Below are positions 34,484 to 43,502 of a stretch of 64,000 nt of DNA, one piece after another. The position numbers and the translations under genes are program-made. The stretch's first letter is position 1, and every line of letters begins with the position of its first letter. The stretch covers positions 2,790,001 through 2,854,000 of the forward strand of contig NZ_CAJRAF010000002.1 in NCBI RefSeq assembly GCF_907164905.1. Direction: 5' to 3'. The stretch is from Dyadobacter sp. CECT 9275. GTDB lineage: Bacteria > Bacteroidota > Bacteroidia > Cytophagales > Spirosomataceae. The notes below the pieces were generated by a model. The model was given only the letters and a program-made list of their open reading frames with translations, was not told the origin of the DNA and made no database searches.

Positions 34484-36202
34484 ATGAAAAAATTTGTAAT
34501 CATCCTGTCGTCCGTAGTACTGGGAATTCTAAGTTCCTGCTCGGACTCCTTTCTGGACGTAAACCCTAAAGCAGCGCTCAGCGCCACCACACTGCAAAAC
34601 AAAACTGGTGTAAATGCCCTGCTTGTGGGCGCGTATGCGCTACTGGATGGCTGGGCAACGGCCGAGGGGGCCTACCGGTCGTACAATGTTGGCGCCGATA
34701 ACTGGGTTTACGGGAGCGTCGCTTCTGATGACGCCTACAAAGGGACCAATGCCGGTGATCAGCCACCGATATCACTGATAGAGCAGGGCAACATAGCAGC
34801 CGACAACATTTATTTCCGCGGAAAATGGAGAGGTATGTACGACGGCATTGCCCGGACAAACGACGTTTTGCAAACATTGGAAAAGGCTACTGACCTTACC
34901 GATGCAGAACGCGCTCAGATCATAGCCGAAGCTCGTTTTTTGCGTGGCCACTATCATTTTGAATTGAAGAAAATGTTCAACATGGTACCTTATATTGATG
35001 AAAAAACGTACGACCCGCTCAATCTGGAAAGCACCAAGCTGCCCAACACAACAGATATTTATCCCAAAATAGAAGAAGACCTGAAAGCCGCTTACGCTGT
35101 GCTCCCCACATCACAATCGCAACCGGGCCGTCCGACCAAATGGGCAGCAGGGGCTTTATTGGCCAAAGTATATCTTTTTCAAAAAAAATATCCGGATGCC
35201 AAAGTGCTGCTGGAAGCCATCGTAGCCAGTAATAAATACAGGCTGGTTGACAAGTACCATGATAATTTTCAGGCATCCACCAACAACAATGCTGAATCCA
35301 TTTTCGAAGTCCAGTATTCGGTCAATGACGGTGCGGCCGGCGGAGAAAACGGAAACATAGGGTCTACCCTGAACTACCCCTATGGTGGCGGAGCTTTCAC
35401 TACCTGCTGTGGATTTTTCCAGCCATCGGTCAACCTAGTCAACTCGTTTAAAACCGATGCCAACGGATTGCCCCTACTGGATACTTATAATGACACCGAC
35501 ATTCCCAATGATCAGGGAATTGAGTCAACGGCACCCTTTACGCCCTATGCTGGCAATCTGGATCCACGCCTCGACTGGACCGTCGGTCGCCGTGGCATTC
35601 CTTATCTGGACTGGGGTATCCATCCAGGAAAGGCCTACATTCGTGATCAGGCATACGCGGGGCCCTATTCCCCTAAAAAACACGTCATGCACAAAACCGA
35701 CCCCACTTTCTCATCCAACAACCGTTTGAATGCCAACAACTTCCGACTGATACGTTATGCTCAGGTACTCCTGTGGCTTGCGGAGATAGAGGTAGAAGTG
35801 GGGGATCTTGAAAAGGCCCGTGGTTATGTGAACCAGATCAGGGCAAGGGCTGCAAAACCGGAAGGGTTTGTGAAAAATGCGGACGGAACTCCCGCTGCCA
35901 ATTATGTGATCAAAGAATACCCAGCCACATGGACCGACCGGGAATTTGCACGTAAAGCGGTCAGATTTGAAGAACGCCTGGAACTCGGGATGGAAGGAAA
36001 CCGCCGTTTTGACTTGGTGAGGTGGGGAATTGCCGCTGAAAACATGAATGCGTATTATGCGGTTGAAGGTAATAAACGAGCATACCTGAAAGGCTCTCAG
36101 TTTGTAAAGGGCAAACACGAATACTTCCCGATCCCGATACAAGAAATCCTGAACAGCCAGGTAGGCGGAAAAGCCACACTGACACAGAATCCCAATTATT
36201 AG
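34484..36202 (+). CDS. SusD/RagB family nutrient-binding lipoprotein
   Basis: A 572-residue lipoprotein with lipobox LSSCS near residue 19 and the family opening DSFLDVNPKAALS. The N-terminal tetratricopeptide-like helices (GMYDGIARTNDVLQ, AEARFLRGHYHFEL) and the C-terminal KAVRFEERLELGMEGNRRFD with LVRWG are the SusD hallmarks. It caps the SusC barrel on the cell surface and binds the ligand. Translation starts 44 bp after the SusC stop; a strong terminator follows 36 bp after its stop, so the operon is just these two genes. Confidence 0.95.
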   Translation: MKKFVIILSSVVLGILSSCSDSFLDVNPKAALSATTLQNKTGVNALLVGAYALLDGWATAEGAYRSYNVGADNWVYGSVASDDAYKGTNAGDQPPISLIEQGNIAADNIYFRGKWRGMYDGIARTNDVLQTLEKATDLTDAERAQIIAEARFLRGHYHFELKKMFNMVPYIDEKTYDPLNLESTKLPNTTDIYPKIEEDLKAAYAVLPTSQSQPGRPTKWAAGALLAKVYLFQKKYPDAKVLLEAIVASNKYRLVDKYHDNFQASTNNNAESIFEVQYSVNDGAAGGENGNIGSTLNYPYGGGAFTTCCGFFQPSVNLVNSFKTDANGLPLLDTYNDTDIPNDQGIESTAPFTPYAGNLDPRLDWTVGRRGIPYLDWGIHPGKAYIRDQAYAGPYSPKKHVMHKTDPTFSSNNRLNANNFRLIRYAQVLLWLAEIEVEVGDLEKARGYVNQIRARAAKPEGFVKNADGTPAANYVIKEYPATWTDREFARKAVRFEERLELGMEGNRRFDLVRWGIAAENMNAYYAVEGNKRAYLKGSQFVKGKHEYFPIPIQEILNSQVGGKATLTQNPNY

Positions 36203-36237
36203 TATCTATACCATAACTTACCTAAACTAATCGGAAG

Positions 36238-36261
36238 ACCGGTCGAAAGGCCGGTTTTTTT
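36238..36261 (+). terminator. Rho-independent terminator of the SusC/SusD operon
   Basis: ACCGGTC (36238-36244) pairs with GGCCGGT (36249-36255, one G-U pair) around a GAAA tetraloop and is followed by an uninterrupted run of six T. Confidence 0.88.
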
Positions 36262-36294
36262 ATGTTTAATTTGTAAAAAAATACCACAACAACC

Positions 36295-36459
36295 ATGAAG
36301 ATCAACAACGAAAGTGAATATGAAACAGCATCCGAAAGAGCCGACGAACTGTTTGGAGCAAAAAAAGGAACACCCGAGGATATCGAACTCCAGGAAATAC
36401 TGAAAGCGCTGAAAGATTACGATGACGATTTTATCAGGATGCTGAAAGACAACAGCTAG
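36295..36459 (+). CDS. 54-aa protein resembling the N-terminus of HigA antitoxins
   Basis: An ATG at 36295 opens a 54-residue acidic protein starting MKINNESEYETASERADELF, then GAKKGTPEDIELQEI. This pattern (EYExAxxRxxELFxAKxGTPE...ELE) is that of the N-terminal region of HigA-type antitoxins, which normally continue into a helix-turn-helix domain of about 60 residues. Here the frame stops instead, and no toxin gene is adjacent. It could be a stand-alone small protein or a remnant. It starts 34 bp after the SusC/SusD terminator. Confidence 0.6.
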   Translation: MKINNESEYETASERADELFGAKKGTPEDIELQEILKALKDYDDDFIRMLKDNS

Positions 36460-36655
36460 TAAGAGCCGCAGCAATGTAAAGTACCATCGCAGTACTGATT
36501 GTAAATATCTTAAACAAAATTGATCAAGCAGGCCACAGGCCGGTATACAATGGGTTCAACAGATCTTATTTTACCCACTGACTATCCATTTCAAATATTT
36601 TTTTCAAGCAAGGGAATTATTTTTAATTCAATAATGTACTACTCTTGATTTTAAC

Positions 36656-36670
36656 ATATCAATATATTTA
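36656..36670. promoter_or_regulatory. Candidate ArsR operator overlapping the ArsR -7 element
   Basis: ATATCAATATATTT (36656-36669) matches 13 of 14 bases of the palindrome at 36987-37000. It overlaps TATATTTA (36663-36670), a near-match to the -7 consensus, 23 bp before the ArsR start codon. Confidence 0.55.
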
Positions 36671-36693
36671 TATTCATCAATGCATTAATAACC

Positions 36694-36969
36694 ATGGATG
36701 TCAGGAAAGTAGAGCGGATTTCCAAGGCGTTGAGTGATCCGAGCAGAATAACAATTCTACAACAGTTACGTCAAAAAGAGAACTGTTTGTATTGTCATGA
36801 GATTGCCGATTTTATTGATCTGACGCAGCCCTCTATTTCTCACCATGTAAAACAACTTGCGGACGCGGATTTGATTGTGCCAGAAAAAGAAGGACGAAAC
36901 GTAAAGTACAAGCTGAATCAGGCCGTTTTGAACGAATATGTACAATTCCTGAATACTCTTAAAGTCTAA
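36694..36969 (+). CDS. ArsR family repressor next to an RND efflux operon
   Basis: A 91-residue winged-helix regulator: ALSDPSRITILQQL (12-25), recognition helix region DLTQPSISHHVKQL (42-55) and the wing EKEGRNVKYKLN. Cys31 and Cys34 (ENCLYCHEI) precede the recognition helices, at about the place of the ELCVCDL metal site of ArsR/SmtB sensors, so a thiol-based metal or redox sensor is possible but not proven. It lies 176 bp upstream of the efflux adaptor gene on the same strand, with nearly identical AT-rich sites before both genes, so it probably represses itself and the pump. Confidence 0.9.
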   Translation: MDVRKVERISKALSDPSRITILQQLRQKENCLYCHEIADFIDLTQPSISHHVKQLADADLIVPEKEGRNVKYKLNQAVLNEYVQFLNTLKV

Positions 36970-36982
36970 AGTTTTTTTGCTT

Positions 36983-37025
36983 AAATATATCGATATATTT
37001 CAATATTTAAATAATCAAATATATC
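36983..37025. promoter_or_regulatory. Candidate ArsR operator before the efflux operon
   Basis: AAATATATCGATATATTT (36983-37000) is a perfect 18-bp palindrome. The half-site AAATATATC recurs at 37017-37025, 34 bp further. The palindrome overlaps TATATTTC (36994-37001), close to the -7 consensus, as the related site does before the ArsR gene. Confidence 0.65.
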
Positions 37026-37145
37026 AAAACTAAAAACAGGCAACCTGCTTCCTGAAAAGGCTCCGCTTCCGCCCGGTGCCCGATATCCTCAGCAGAATGA
37101 TGAAAACCAGAAACTAATCAATCGAAATATTTAAATAAATCTATA

Positions 37146-38222
37146 ATGGAAAAGACAATCCAATCCACAAAAATCGTATCCGGCCTTGTGCTTGCAGGCT
37201 TGATACTAGGCAGTGTATTTCTGAAAGGTTATACTACCAAGGGAACAGCTCCGGAAAAGAAGCCGGTTGTTCCGCAACAACAAGGCATTCCGGTTGACGG
37301 ACAGGTGATCCGATCGGCATCATTGAACGAAGAAATGACGGTATCAGGTACATTAGTGGCGTTTCAGGAGGTAAGTATCATGAGCGAGCTGAACAGGAAA
37401 GTAGTGGCCGTGCAGGCAAAAGAAGGGAAATTTGTAACAGCCGGCACCCTGTTATTCAAACTGGATGACGCAGATCTGCTGGCTGAGCTCGAACAATTGA
37501 AGCAACAGGAAAAACTGGTATTGCTCAACGAACAGCGCCTTAAAGACCTGGTGAGCAGAGAAGCCGCAATCCAGCAGGACTATGACCAGGCCTTCACCAA
37601 CCTCAAGGTGCTTCAATCAAGAATTGAGCAACTGAAAGTAACGCTCTCCAAAACCTCCATCCGCGCCCCTTTCAACGGTTACATCGGGATCGTAAATGTG
37701 TATACCGGTGCCTATGTTTCTCCGGGTACTTCGCTGGCACAGCTTACTGATAACAGCAAACTGAAAATTGACTTTGCCGTTCCCGAAAAACATGCGCATA
37801 CCCTAAAACCGGGCGATGAGGTACACTATCAGGTAGAATCCAATGAAAAGATAAATACTGCCCGAATCATTGCGCATGAGTCTCGCCTGGACCCAAACAC
37901 CCGTACACTGCTGGTAAGGGCGGTTGGCAACAATGCAGGCCACGAACTTTTACCAGGCCAGAGCGCCCGTCTGACCCTGCGTTTAAACACCACCGGTCAG
38001 GCGCTTACGATACCCAACCAGGCGCTGATTCCGTCATCCAAAGGGTACAGTGTGTACGTTGTAAACGGAAACAAGGCCGGATTCAAGCACATTGAAATTG
38101 GCCAGCGCAATGCATTTTCAGTACATGTTACCAAAGGACTCGCTGACGGAGATACCATCATTACCAGTAACATGCTGCGCCTGAGCCCTGATACACCCAT
38201 TCAGCTGGTTGCCGTTCATTAA
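37146..38222 (+). CDS. RND periplasmic adaptor subunit
   Basis: A 358-residue membrane-fusion protein anchored by an N-terminal hydrophobic segment (about 9-26) without a lipobox. Domains in order: lipoyl half (VVAVQAKEGKFVTAGTLLFK), alpha-hairpin (about 105-165), second lipoyl half (IRAPFNGYIGIVNVYTGAYV), beta-barrel (KIDFAVPEKHAHTL) and membrane-proximal domain (IPNQALIPSSKGYSVYVV). It connects the permease encoded 88 bp downstream with the TolC protein. First structural gene of an efflux operon behind the ArsR-type regulator. Confidence 0.92.
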   Translation: MEKTIQSTKIVSGLVLAGLILGSVFLKGYTTKGTAPEKKPVVPQQQGIPVDGQVIRSASLNEEMTVSGTLVAFQEVSIMSELNRKVVAVQAKEGKFVTAGTLLFKLDDADLLAELEQLKQQEKLVLLNEQRLKDLVSREAAIQQDYDQAFTNLKVLQSRIEQLKVTLSKTSIRAPFNGYIGIVNVYTGAYVSPGTSLAQLTDNSKLKIDFAVPEKHAHTLKPGDEVHYQVESNEKINTARIIAHESRLDPNTRTLLVRAVGNNAGHELLPGQSARLTLRLNTTGQALTIPNQALIPSSKGYSVYVVNGNKAGFKHIEIGQRNAFSVHVTKGLADGDTIITSNMLRLSPDTPIQLVAVH

Positions 38223-38310
38223 CCGGCCCGTACTCCAGCCGCAAAAGACATTAACACCAAAACACAAAGGCCGCCAGCCAAAACCTGGCAGCCTCTAGCT
38301 TATCAACATC

Positions 38311-41300
38311 ATGAGTTCTATTTCACAAGTGAGCATTTCCCGGCCGGTACTGGCCGGGGTAATGTCAGTACTGCTTATCCTTTTCGGGATTGTTGGTTAT
38401 ACCTTTTTAGGAACCCGGGAATATCCCGTCACCGACTCGCCCATTGTGATGGTAACCACCGTTTACCCGGGAGCAAGTGCCGACATCATTGCCTCCCAGG
38501 TCACCAAACCCTTGGAGGAAGCCATAGCAGAAGCCAACGGAATCCGCTCCGTTTCCTCAACATCCAGGGAACAGGTGAGTATCATCACCGTAGAATTCGA
38601 ATTAAATGCAGACCTGGAAGCAGCCGCAAATGACGTCCGCGATAAAGTTTCCAAATCGCGCCAGCAGCTACCGACAGACATAGAGCCAACCATTGTTGAA
38701 AAGGCCGGCCCTGCGGATTTCCTCGTATTCCTGACCGTCCAGAGCAAAACCAAAAGCCTGGAAGATGTTACCGATTTTGTTAATATCAATGTGAAGGAAA
38801 AACTTCAGTCCATTTCAGGTGTACGACTGGTTGACTCTTACGCCGGAAGAAAACGTGCCATGCGCTTGAGAATGGATCCTGTAAAACTGGCCGCTTACGG
38901 ATTGACCCCGCTTGATATTCAGAATGCCCTGCAGCGTGAAAATGTGGACCTGCCCAGCGGACGTATTGAAGGAGAAAATACGGAGGTTACCCTGCGTACA
39001 CAAGGCCGCCTGGTCACAGAGGACGACTTCAACAACATGATCCTCAGGGAAAACGGTGGTGCCATTGTCCGTTTCAAAGATGTTGGCCAAGCCATCATGT
39101 CTTCCCAGAATGAAAGGACCGCCATGATCATCTACAACAAAAAGACTGCGGATTACGGGGTTGGTACCGGAGTGAGCCCTCAGCGTGGCGCAAATTCGCT
39201 GGCTATTGTTGACGAGTTTAAAAAACGGTTTGAAGAAATCAAGCGGTCCGCTCCAAAAGAATACGAAATTGCGCTGGGCAAAGACTTTACCGTTCCGGTA
39301 AGAAACTCATTGTCAGAAGTGGAGGAAACATTATTGCTCGCATTTGGGCTGGTATCCCTGATCATCTTCATCTTCCTGCGCGACTGGCGCAGCACCATTA
39401 TTCCGCTGGTTGCCATCCCAGTCTCCATTGTCTCTGCATTTTTCATCATGTACATCGCCGGTTTCTCGATCAACGTGCTCACTCTACTCGGCCTGGTGCT
39501 GGCCATTGGATTGGTGGTGGATGATGCCATCATCGTTCTGGAAAATATATACAGCAAAGTAGAAACGGGGATGTCACCCGTGATGGCTGCACGACAGGGT
39601 TCCGCAGAGATCTATTTCGCTGTAATTTCAACAACCATCACATTGGTGGCGGTGTTTCTTCCCATTCTGTTTCTGGGCGGTTTAACAGGCAGGTTATTTA
39701 AAGAATTTGCCATTGTGGTTGCAGGCTCGGTTACCATTTCGGCCTTTGTTGCGCTCACACTGACGCCTATGATGAGCGCCTATCTGTTGAAATCAGGCAC
39801 TTCAAATAATTGGCTGTATAAAAAGACAGAACCCTATTTTGTAAAACTGAATGATGCATACGGACGGTCCCTGGCAGCTTTTATGAAAGTACGCTGGGTG
39901 GGATTCGTCCTGCTGGCCATTTCATTTGGCATAGCTTACTGGCTGGCTCCGAAACTTCCGTCTGAACTGGCACCGCTGGAAGACCGCTCCATGATCGGCC
40001 TTGCCGTAATAGCTCCCGAGGGAACGTCGTATGAAAGCATGGAACAAAGCATGAAGGAGATAGGCAATTATGTGAGCGATTCCATCCCTGATTTAAATGC
40101 CGAACGGACTTACACGGCCATTGCAGCAGCAGGCGGAACATTGGCGCAGCCTGTAAATGGCGGTTTCCAATGGATATTCCTGAATGAGCCAAAAGATCGT
40201 AAAAGCGGACTGACACAACAGCAGATCTTCATGAAACTCGTTGCTGCTTCGCAGAAATTCAGGAACGTGCTGATCATCCCCGTCCAAACCCCAACCATTG
40301 GCGGGTACGGGAATACCCAGCCAGTGCAGTATGTGATCCAGGCACCGGGGCTGAAAGAATTGATTGACGTTATGCCAAAACTCATGGCGCAGGTGAGCGG
40401 CAACAAAAAACTCATTTTTGCTGATGCAGATTTTAAGATCAACCGCCCGGAAATCAGTATTTCTATTGACCGCCAGCGTGCCGCACAGCTTGGGATTTCT
40501 ACCCAGGCCATCGGGCAAACGCTTCAGCTTGCACTCAGCAGCCGGAGGTATGGGTATTTTATCCATAATGATCGTCAGTATGAAGTGATCGGGCAGCTGG
40601 ACCGGGAAGACCGTTCGGCACCTTATGATCTCAGATCGCTGTATCTTAAATCAAGAAGCGGTGAAATGGTATCACTGGATAACCTCACCAAACTCGATGA
40701 GGGTATCAGCCCTCCGGCTATCTATCGTTACAACCAGTCATACAGTGCGACGATATCGGCTACGCCCGCGGCAGGTACCAGCCTCGGGGAGGCCATTAAA
40801 GAACTGGACAAAATTACCGCAAAGGAACTGCCGAAGGGTTTCAGTACCACCTTGGCCGGCCAGAGCCGTGATTATTCGGAAAGCAGTGACAGCCTTATCT
40901 TCGCTTTCATTTTTGCGATTGTATTGATTTACCTTGTCCTTGCAGCCCAGTTCGAAAGCCTGGTAGATCCTTTCATTATCCTGCTCACCGTCCCCATGGC
41001 TTTGACCGGCGCACTTTTAAGTCTTTGGTTCACGGAGCAGACCATCAATATTTTCAGCCAGATCGGCATCATCATGCTCATTGGGCTCATCACAAAAAAT
41101 GGTATCCTGATCGTGGAATTCGCAAACCAAAGCAAGGAAGAAGGAAATAACAGCATCGAAGCCGCGATCCTCGCAGCCGCATCCAGGTTTCGCCCGATCC
41201 TGATGACTACACTCGCGATGATCTTCGGAACCTTGCCTATTGCTTTGTCTCTGGGAACTTCATCGGGCAGCCGCCAGTCACTTGGAATCGTAGTAGTCGG

Positions 41301-41427
41301 CGGATTGATATTCGCAGGTATTTTGACGCTGTACGTAATCCCGGCCATTTATTCTTACTTCTCAAGACCTGTAAAGGCACGTCACACCACCAATCACCAA
41401 CCGGCTGAAGAGCTGGCACTTCAATAG
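38311..41427 (+). CDS. RND efflux permease (AcrB/MexF-like)
   Basis: A 1038-residue RND pump of standard length. It starts ISQVSISRPVLAGVMSVLL (first TM helix), has two large periplasmic loops, the TM4 proton-relay Asp pair in GLVVDDAIIVLENIYSKVE, and the C-terminal repeat IGLITKNGILIVEFANQ. It is of the HAE1 type that exports hydrophobic or amphiphilic compounds and is driven by protons. It is not closely similar to the other permease in this window (3156-6227), so the two loci are not a recent duplication. The TolC gene follows after a strongly structured 74-bp spacer. Confidence 0.94.
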   Translation: MSSISQVSISRPVLAGVMSVLLILFGIVGYTFLGTREYPVTDSPIVMVTTVYPGASADIIASQVTKPLEEAIAEANGIRSVSSTSREQVSIITVEFELNADLEAAANDVRDKVSKSRQQLPTDIEPTIVEKAGPADFLVFLTVQSKTKSLEDVTDFVNINVKEKLQSISGVRLVDSYAGRKRAMRLRMDPVKLAAYGLTPLDIQNALQRENVDLPSGRIEGENTEVTLRTQGRLVTEDDFNNMILRENGGAIVRFKDVGQAIMSSQNERTAMIIYNKKTADYGVGTGVSPQRGANSLAIVDEFKKRFEEIKRSAPKEYEIALGKDFTVPVRNSLSEVEETLLLAFGLVSLIIFIFLRDWRSTIIPLVAIPVSIVSAFFIMYIAGFSINVLTLLGLVLAIGLVVDDAIIVLENIYSKVETGMSPVMAARQGSAEIYFAVISTTITLVAVFLPILFLGGLTGRLFKEFAIVVAGSVTISAFVALTLTPMMSAYLLKSGTSNNWLYKKTEPYFVKLNDAYGRSLAAFMKVRWVGFVLLAISFGIAYWLAPKLPSELAPLEDRSMIGLAVIAPEGTSYESMEQSMKEIGNYVSDSIPDLNAERTYTAIAAAGGTLAQPVNGGFQWIFLNEPKDRKSGLTQQQIFMKLVAASQKFRNVLIIPVQTPTIGGYGNTQPVQYVIQAPGLKELIDVMPKLMAQVSGNKKLIFADADFKINRPEISISIDRQRAAQLGISTQAIGQTLQLALSSRRYGYFIHNDRQYEVIGQLDREDRSAPYDLRSLYLKSRSGEMVSLDNLTKLDEGISPPAIYRYNQSYSATISATPAAGTSLGEAIKELDKITAKELPKGFSTTLAGQSRDYSESSDSLIFAFIFAIVLIYLVLAAQFESLVDPFIILLTVPMALTGALLSLWFTEQTINIFSQIGIIMLIGLITKNGILIVEFANQSKEEGNNSIEAAILAAASRFRPILMTTLAMIFGTLPIALSLGTSSGSRQSLGIVVVGGLIFAGILTLYVIPAIYSYFSRPVKARHTTNHQPAEELALQ

Positions 41428-41428
41428 A

Positions 41429-41482
41429 AACCTGATTGAGGTACTCCGGGTTGCGGCAGACCCGGCACGCCTCAATCAGGTT
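41429..41482. other. 54-bp two-tier hairpin between permease and TolC genes
   Basis: Outer arms AACCTGATTGAGG (41429-41441) and CCTCAATCAGGTT (41470-41482) pair over 13 bp without mismatch. An inner stem CCGGGT (41446-41451)/ACCCGG (41460-41465) closes an 8-nt loop. The hairpin starts 1 bp after the permease stop and ends 19 bp before the TolC ATG. No T-run follows on either strand, so it is not a classical terminator; it may stabilise or process the operon mRNA, or be a palindromic repeat element. Confidence 0.8.
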
Positions 41483-41501
41483 CAAAAACAACACCACCAT
41501 C

Positions 41502-42851
41502 ATGAAAAATCATATTCAGTATTTAAAAACAAAGGTATTATGGCTGGTCATTCTTGCCATTGTACCAATCCTGTCCAAAGCTCAGAACCAGCAACTCTCC
41601 TTACAGGAAGCCATCGAAAAAGCCCGGGTTTACAACCGTGATTTACGCATCGATTCCCTGAACATTGCTAAGTCCGCGCGGGAAACAGCCATTACCAAAG
41701 GATTGTTATTACCCAGTATCAGCGCAACAGGCCAGTTTCAGCGGTATTTTCAGAGACCCGTTTTCTTTGGACTTAACAGTACCTCCAATTCCGAAGGAAT
41801 CAGTTACAGCCGCTTTGGCGGGCAGGAAATCACGGGTGCACAGGTTACTTTGGCCCAGCCTTTATACAATGCCGGTGCCAAACATGAAATCCAGAGGAGG
41901 CGCCTGCTGGAAAAACAAAGCCGGTTGTTTCATCAGGAAAGGGAAGTGGACGTGGTGGCACGCGTACGGCAGAATTATGTACAGCTACTGGTACTGAACG
42001 AGCGGCTTAAACTCCAGAAAGAAAGCATAAGCCGTAACCAAAAAGCACTTGCAGATTCACGCTCGCTGCTGGCACAGGGGCGTGCCCTGCGGGTAGATAC
42101 CCTGCGTGCCTATACCTCCGTCAGGAACCTCGAGCCGGACGTTTTACGCCTCACCTACGCCCTTCAGATCAGCCAGCAGCAACTGAGCATTCTCATCGGA
42201 AATAGTCCCGAAACGCAGTATAATTTAACGGATTCTCTCCGGTTTAATGCTGCCGACTCCCTTCCCACAGAGAGCGGAACATTCAGAACATCCCTGGTAC
42301 ACCGGCCGGATTTCCAGATCCTGAATTTGAATAAAGATATCAACGATAAACAAATTGAACTGTACAAATCAGCCCGTTTGCCGGTTGTCAGTTTCGTAAG
42401 CCAGTATCAGATACAAACTCAAACCAATGGGTTAAGGTATGACCAGGCCGGATACCCGCCGGTTTTTTATGCAGGTATTCAGTTTGCGATTCCACTCTTC
42501 AGCGGAATGCAGCACGTCAATAAAATTGCAATGGGAAAAATAGAGAGACAGCAAAGCGACCTGATCTATGAAAACGCCCAGGAACAGTTAAAAACGGAAG
42601 TAAAGCAGGTACTGGCAAGTTTGTACGAAACTTCACAAAGGATTAAAACACAGCAAAATGTTTCGGAAACAGCCGAACTGAGTTATTCCATCACCAAGTA
42701 CCGGTACGAAAAAGGGGTAGCTTCCCGCCTTGAACTGACGGACGCCGAATTTGCCCTGACCACCGCAAAATCCAATTATCTGGAAGCGGTATTTGACTAC
42801 CTGTCGGCAAAAATTGAACTTGACCGTACCATGGGGAAGGCTGAGAATTAG
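41502..42851 (+). CDS. TolC family outer-membrane channel
   Basis: From the ATG at 41502 (MKNHIQYLKTKVLWL) it has 449 residues with a signal peptide ending LSKAQ; an in-frame upstream extension to 41436 would run through the hairpin and is rejected. Two TolC-type helical repeats are present (LSLQEAIEKARVYNRDLRID near the start; a second from about residue 265), with the family's YEKGVASRLELTDAEFALTT near the C-terminus. It completes the tripartite pump with the two genes upstream. Confidence 0.92.
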   Translation: MKNHIQYLKTKVLWLVILAIVPILSKAQNQQLSLQEAIEKARVYNRDLRIDSLNIAKSARETAITKGLLLPSISATGQFQRYFQRPVFFGLNSTSNSEGISYSRFGGQEITGAQVTLAQPLYNAGAKHEIQRRRLLEKQSRLFHQEREVDVVARVRQNYVQLLVLNERLKLQKESISRNQKALADSRSLLAQGRALRVDTLRAYTSVRNLEPDVLRLTYALQISQQQLSILIGNSPETQYNLTDSLRFNAADSLPTESGTFRTSLVHRPDFQILNLNKDINDKQIELYKSARLPVVSFVSQYQIQTQTNGLRYDQAGYPPVFYAGIQFAIPLFSGMQHVNKIAMGKIERQQSDLIYENAQEQLKTEVKQVLASLYETSQRIKTQQNVSETAELSYSITKYRYEKGVASRLELTDAEFALTTAKSNYLEAVFDYLSAKIELDRTMGKAEN

Positions 42852-42896
42852 GGATAATGGAAGCGGGAAGAGCAAACTGATTTGCACTTCCCGCAG

Positions 42897-43502
42897 TCAG
42901 ACATTTTTCACTGTAAGCCCTTCCACCTTTTCACAACGGGCAATAAAACGTTCCGTCAGGATGGTTCGGACTTCTACTTTCATCCGGCACTGCATTTCAA
43001 AGTTTTGTTCCAGAACCGGCAGTTCCATTTCCTTGACAATGCGCATGACGTCGTTCAGCTGAATATAGGCGAAGTTCAGCTCATATACCTGGAACAAAAA
43101 ACGGGTTACTTTTTCAACGGCTGCCAGGGCGTCTTCGGTAGCCGTTTTGTATGCATTGATCAACCCTGGAACACCCAGCAACGTGCCTCCGAAATAGCGG
43201 ACCACAATCACCAGCAGGTTGGTGACATTCTGAGAGTAAAGCATATTCAGGATGGGCCTTCCTGCAGTACCCGAGGGCTCGCCGTCGTCCGACATGCGAT
43301 AGCTCATCCTGTCCAACCCCAGGCGGTAGGCATAACAATGATGCACCGCTTTGGGATGCAGTTCCCTGACCTGAATAAGATATTCCTTCGCGTCATCTTC
43401 CGTTCGGATCGGGAAGGCATACGCTATAAATTTGCTCCCCTTATCCTTAAAAAATCCTTCGGAGGGTTGGGCAATGGTCTGATAACTGTCGTCAAATAAC
43501 AC
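42897..43502 (-). CDS. IMPACT/YigZ family protein with GTG start
   Basis: A 201-residue protein with the UPF0029/IMPACT N-terminal domain: KGSKFIAYAFPI, VHHCYAYRLG, MSDDGEPSGTAGRPIL and VIVVRYFGGTLLG, followed by the small DUF1949-type C-terminal domain. The function of bacterial members is not settled; eukaryotic IMPACT regulates translation through GCN2. The GTG at 43502 is chosen because the family begins here (LFDDSYQTIAQPSEG) and an AGGAGG Shine-Dalgarno lies 3 bp before it, unusual for Bacteroidota. The start overlaps the MFS gene by 11 bp, so the two are coupled. Confidence 0.88.
   Translation of the reverse strand: MLFDDSYQTIAQPSEGFFKDKGSKFIAYAFPIRTEDDAKEYLIQVRELHPKAVHHCYAYRLGLDRMSYRMSDDGEPSGTAGRPILNMLYSQNVTNLLVIVVRYFGGTLLGVPGLINAYKTATEDALAAVEKVTRFLFQVYELNFAYIQLNDVMRIVKEMELPVLEQNFEMQCRMKVEVRTILTERFIARCEKVEGLTVKNV

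Noticed and set aside
3156..42851. Recent duplication of the two RND efflux loci
   Set aside because: The permeases, adaptors and TolC proteins differ throughout by eye, the regulators belong to different families and gene orders differ.
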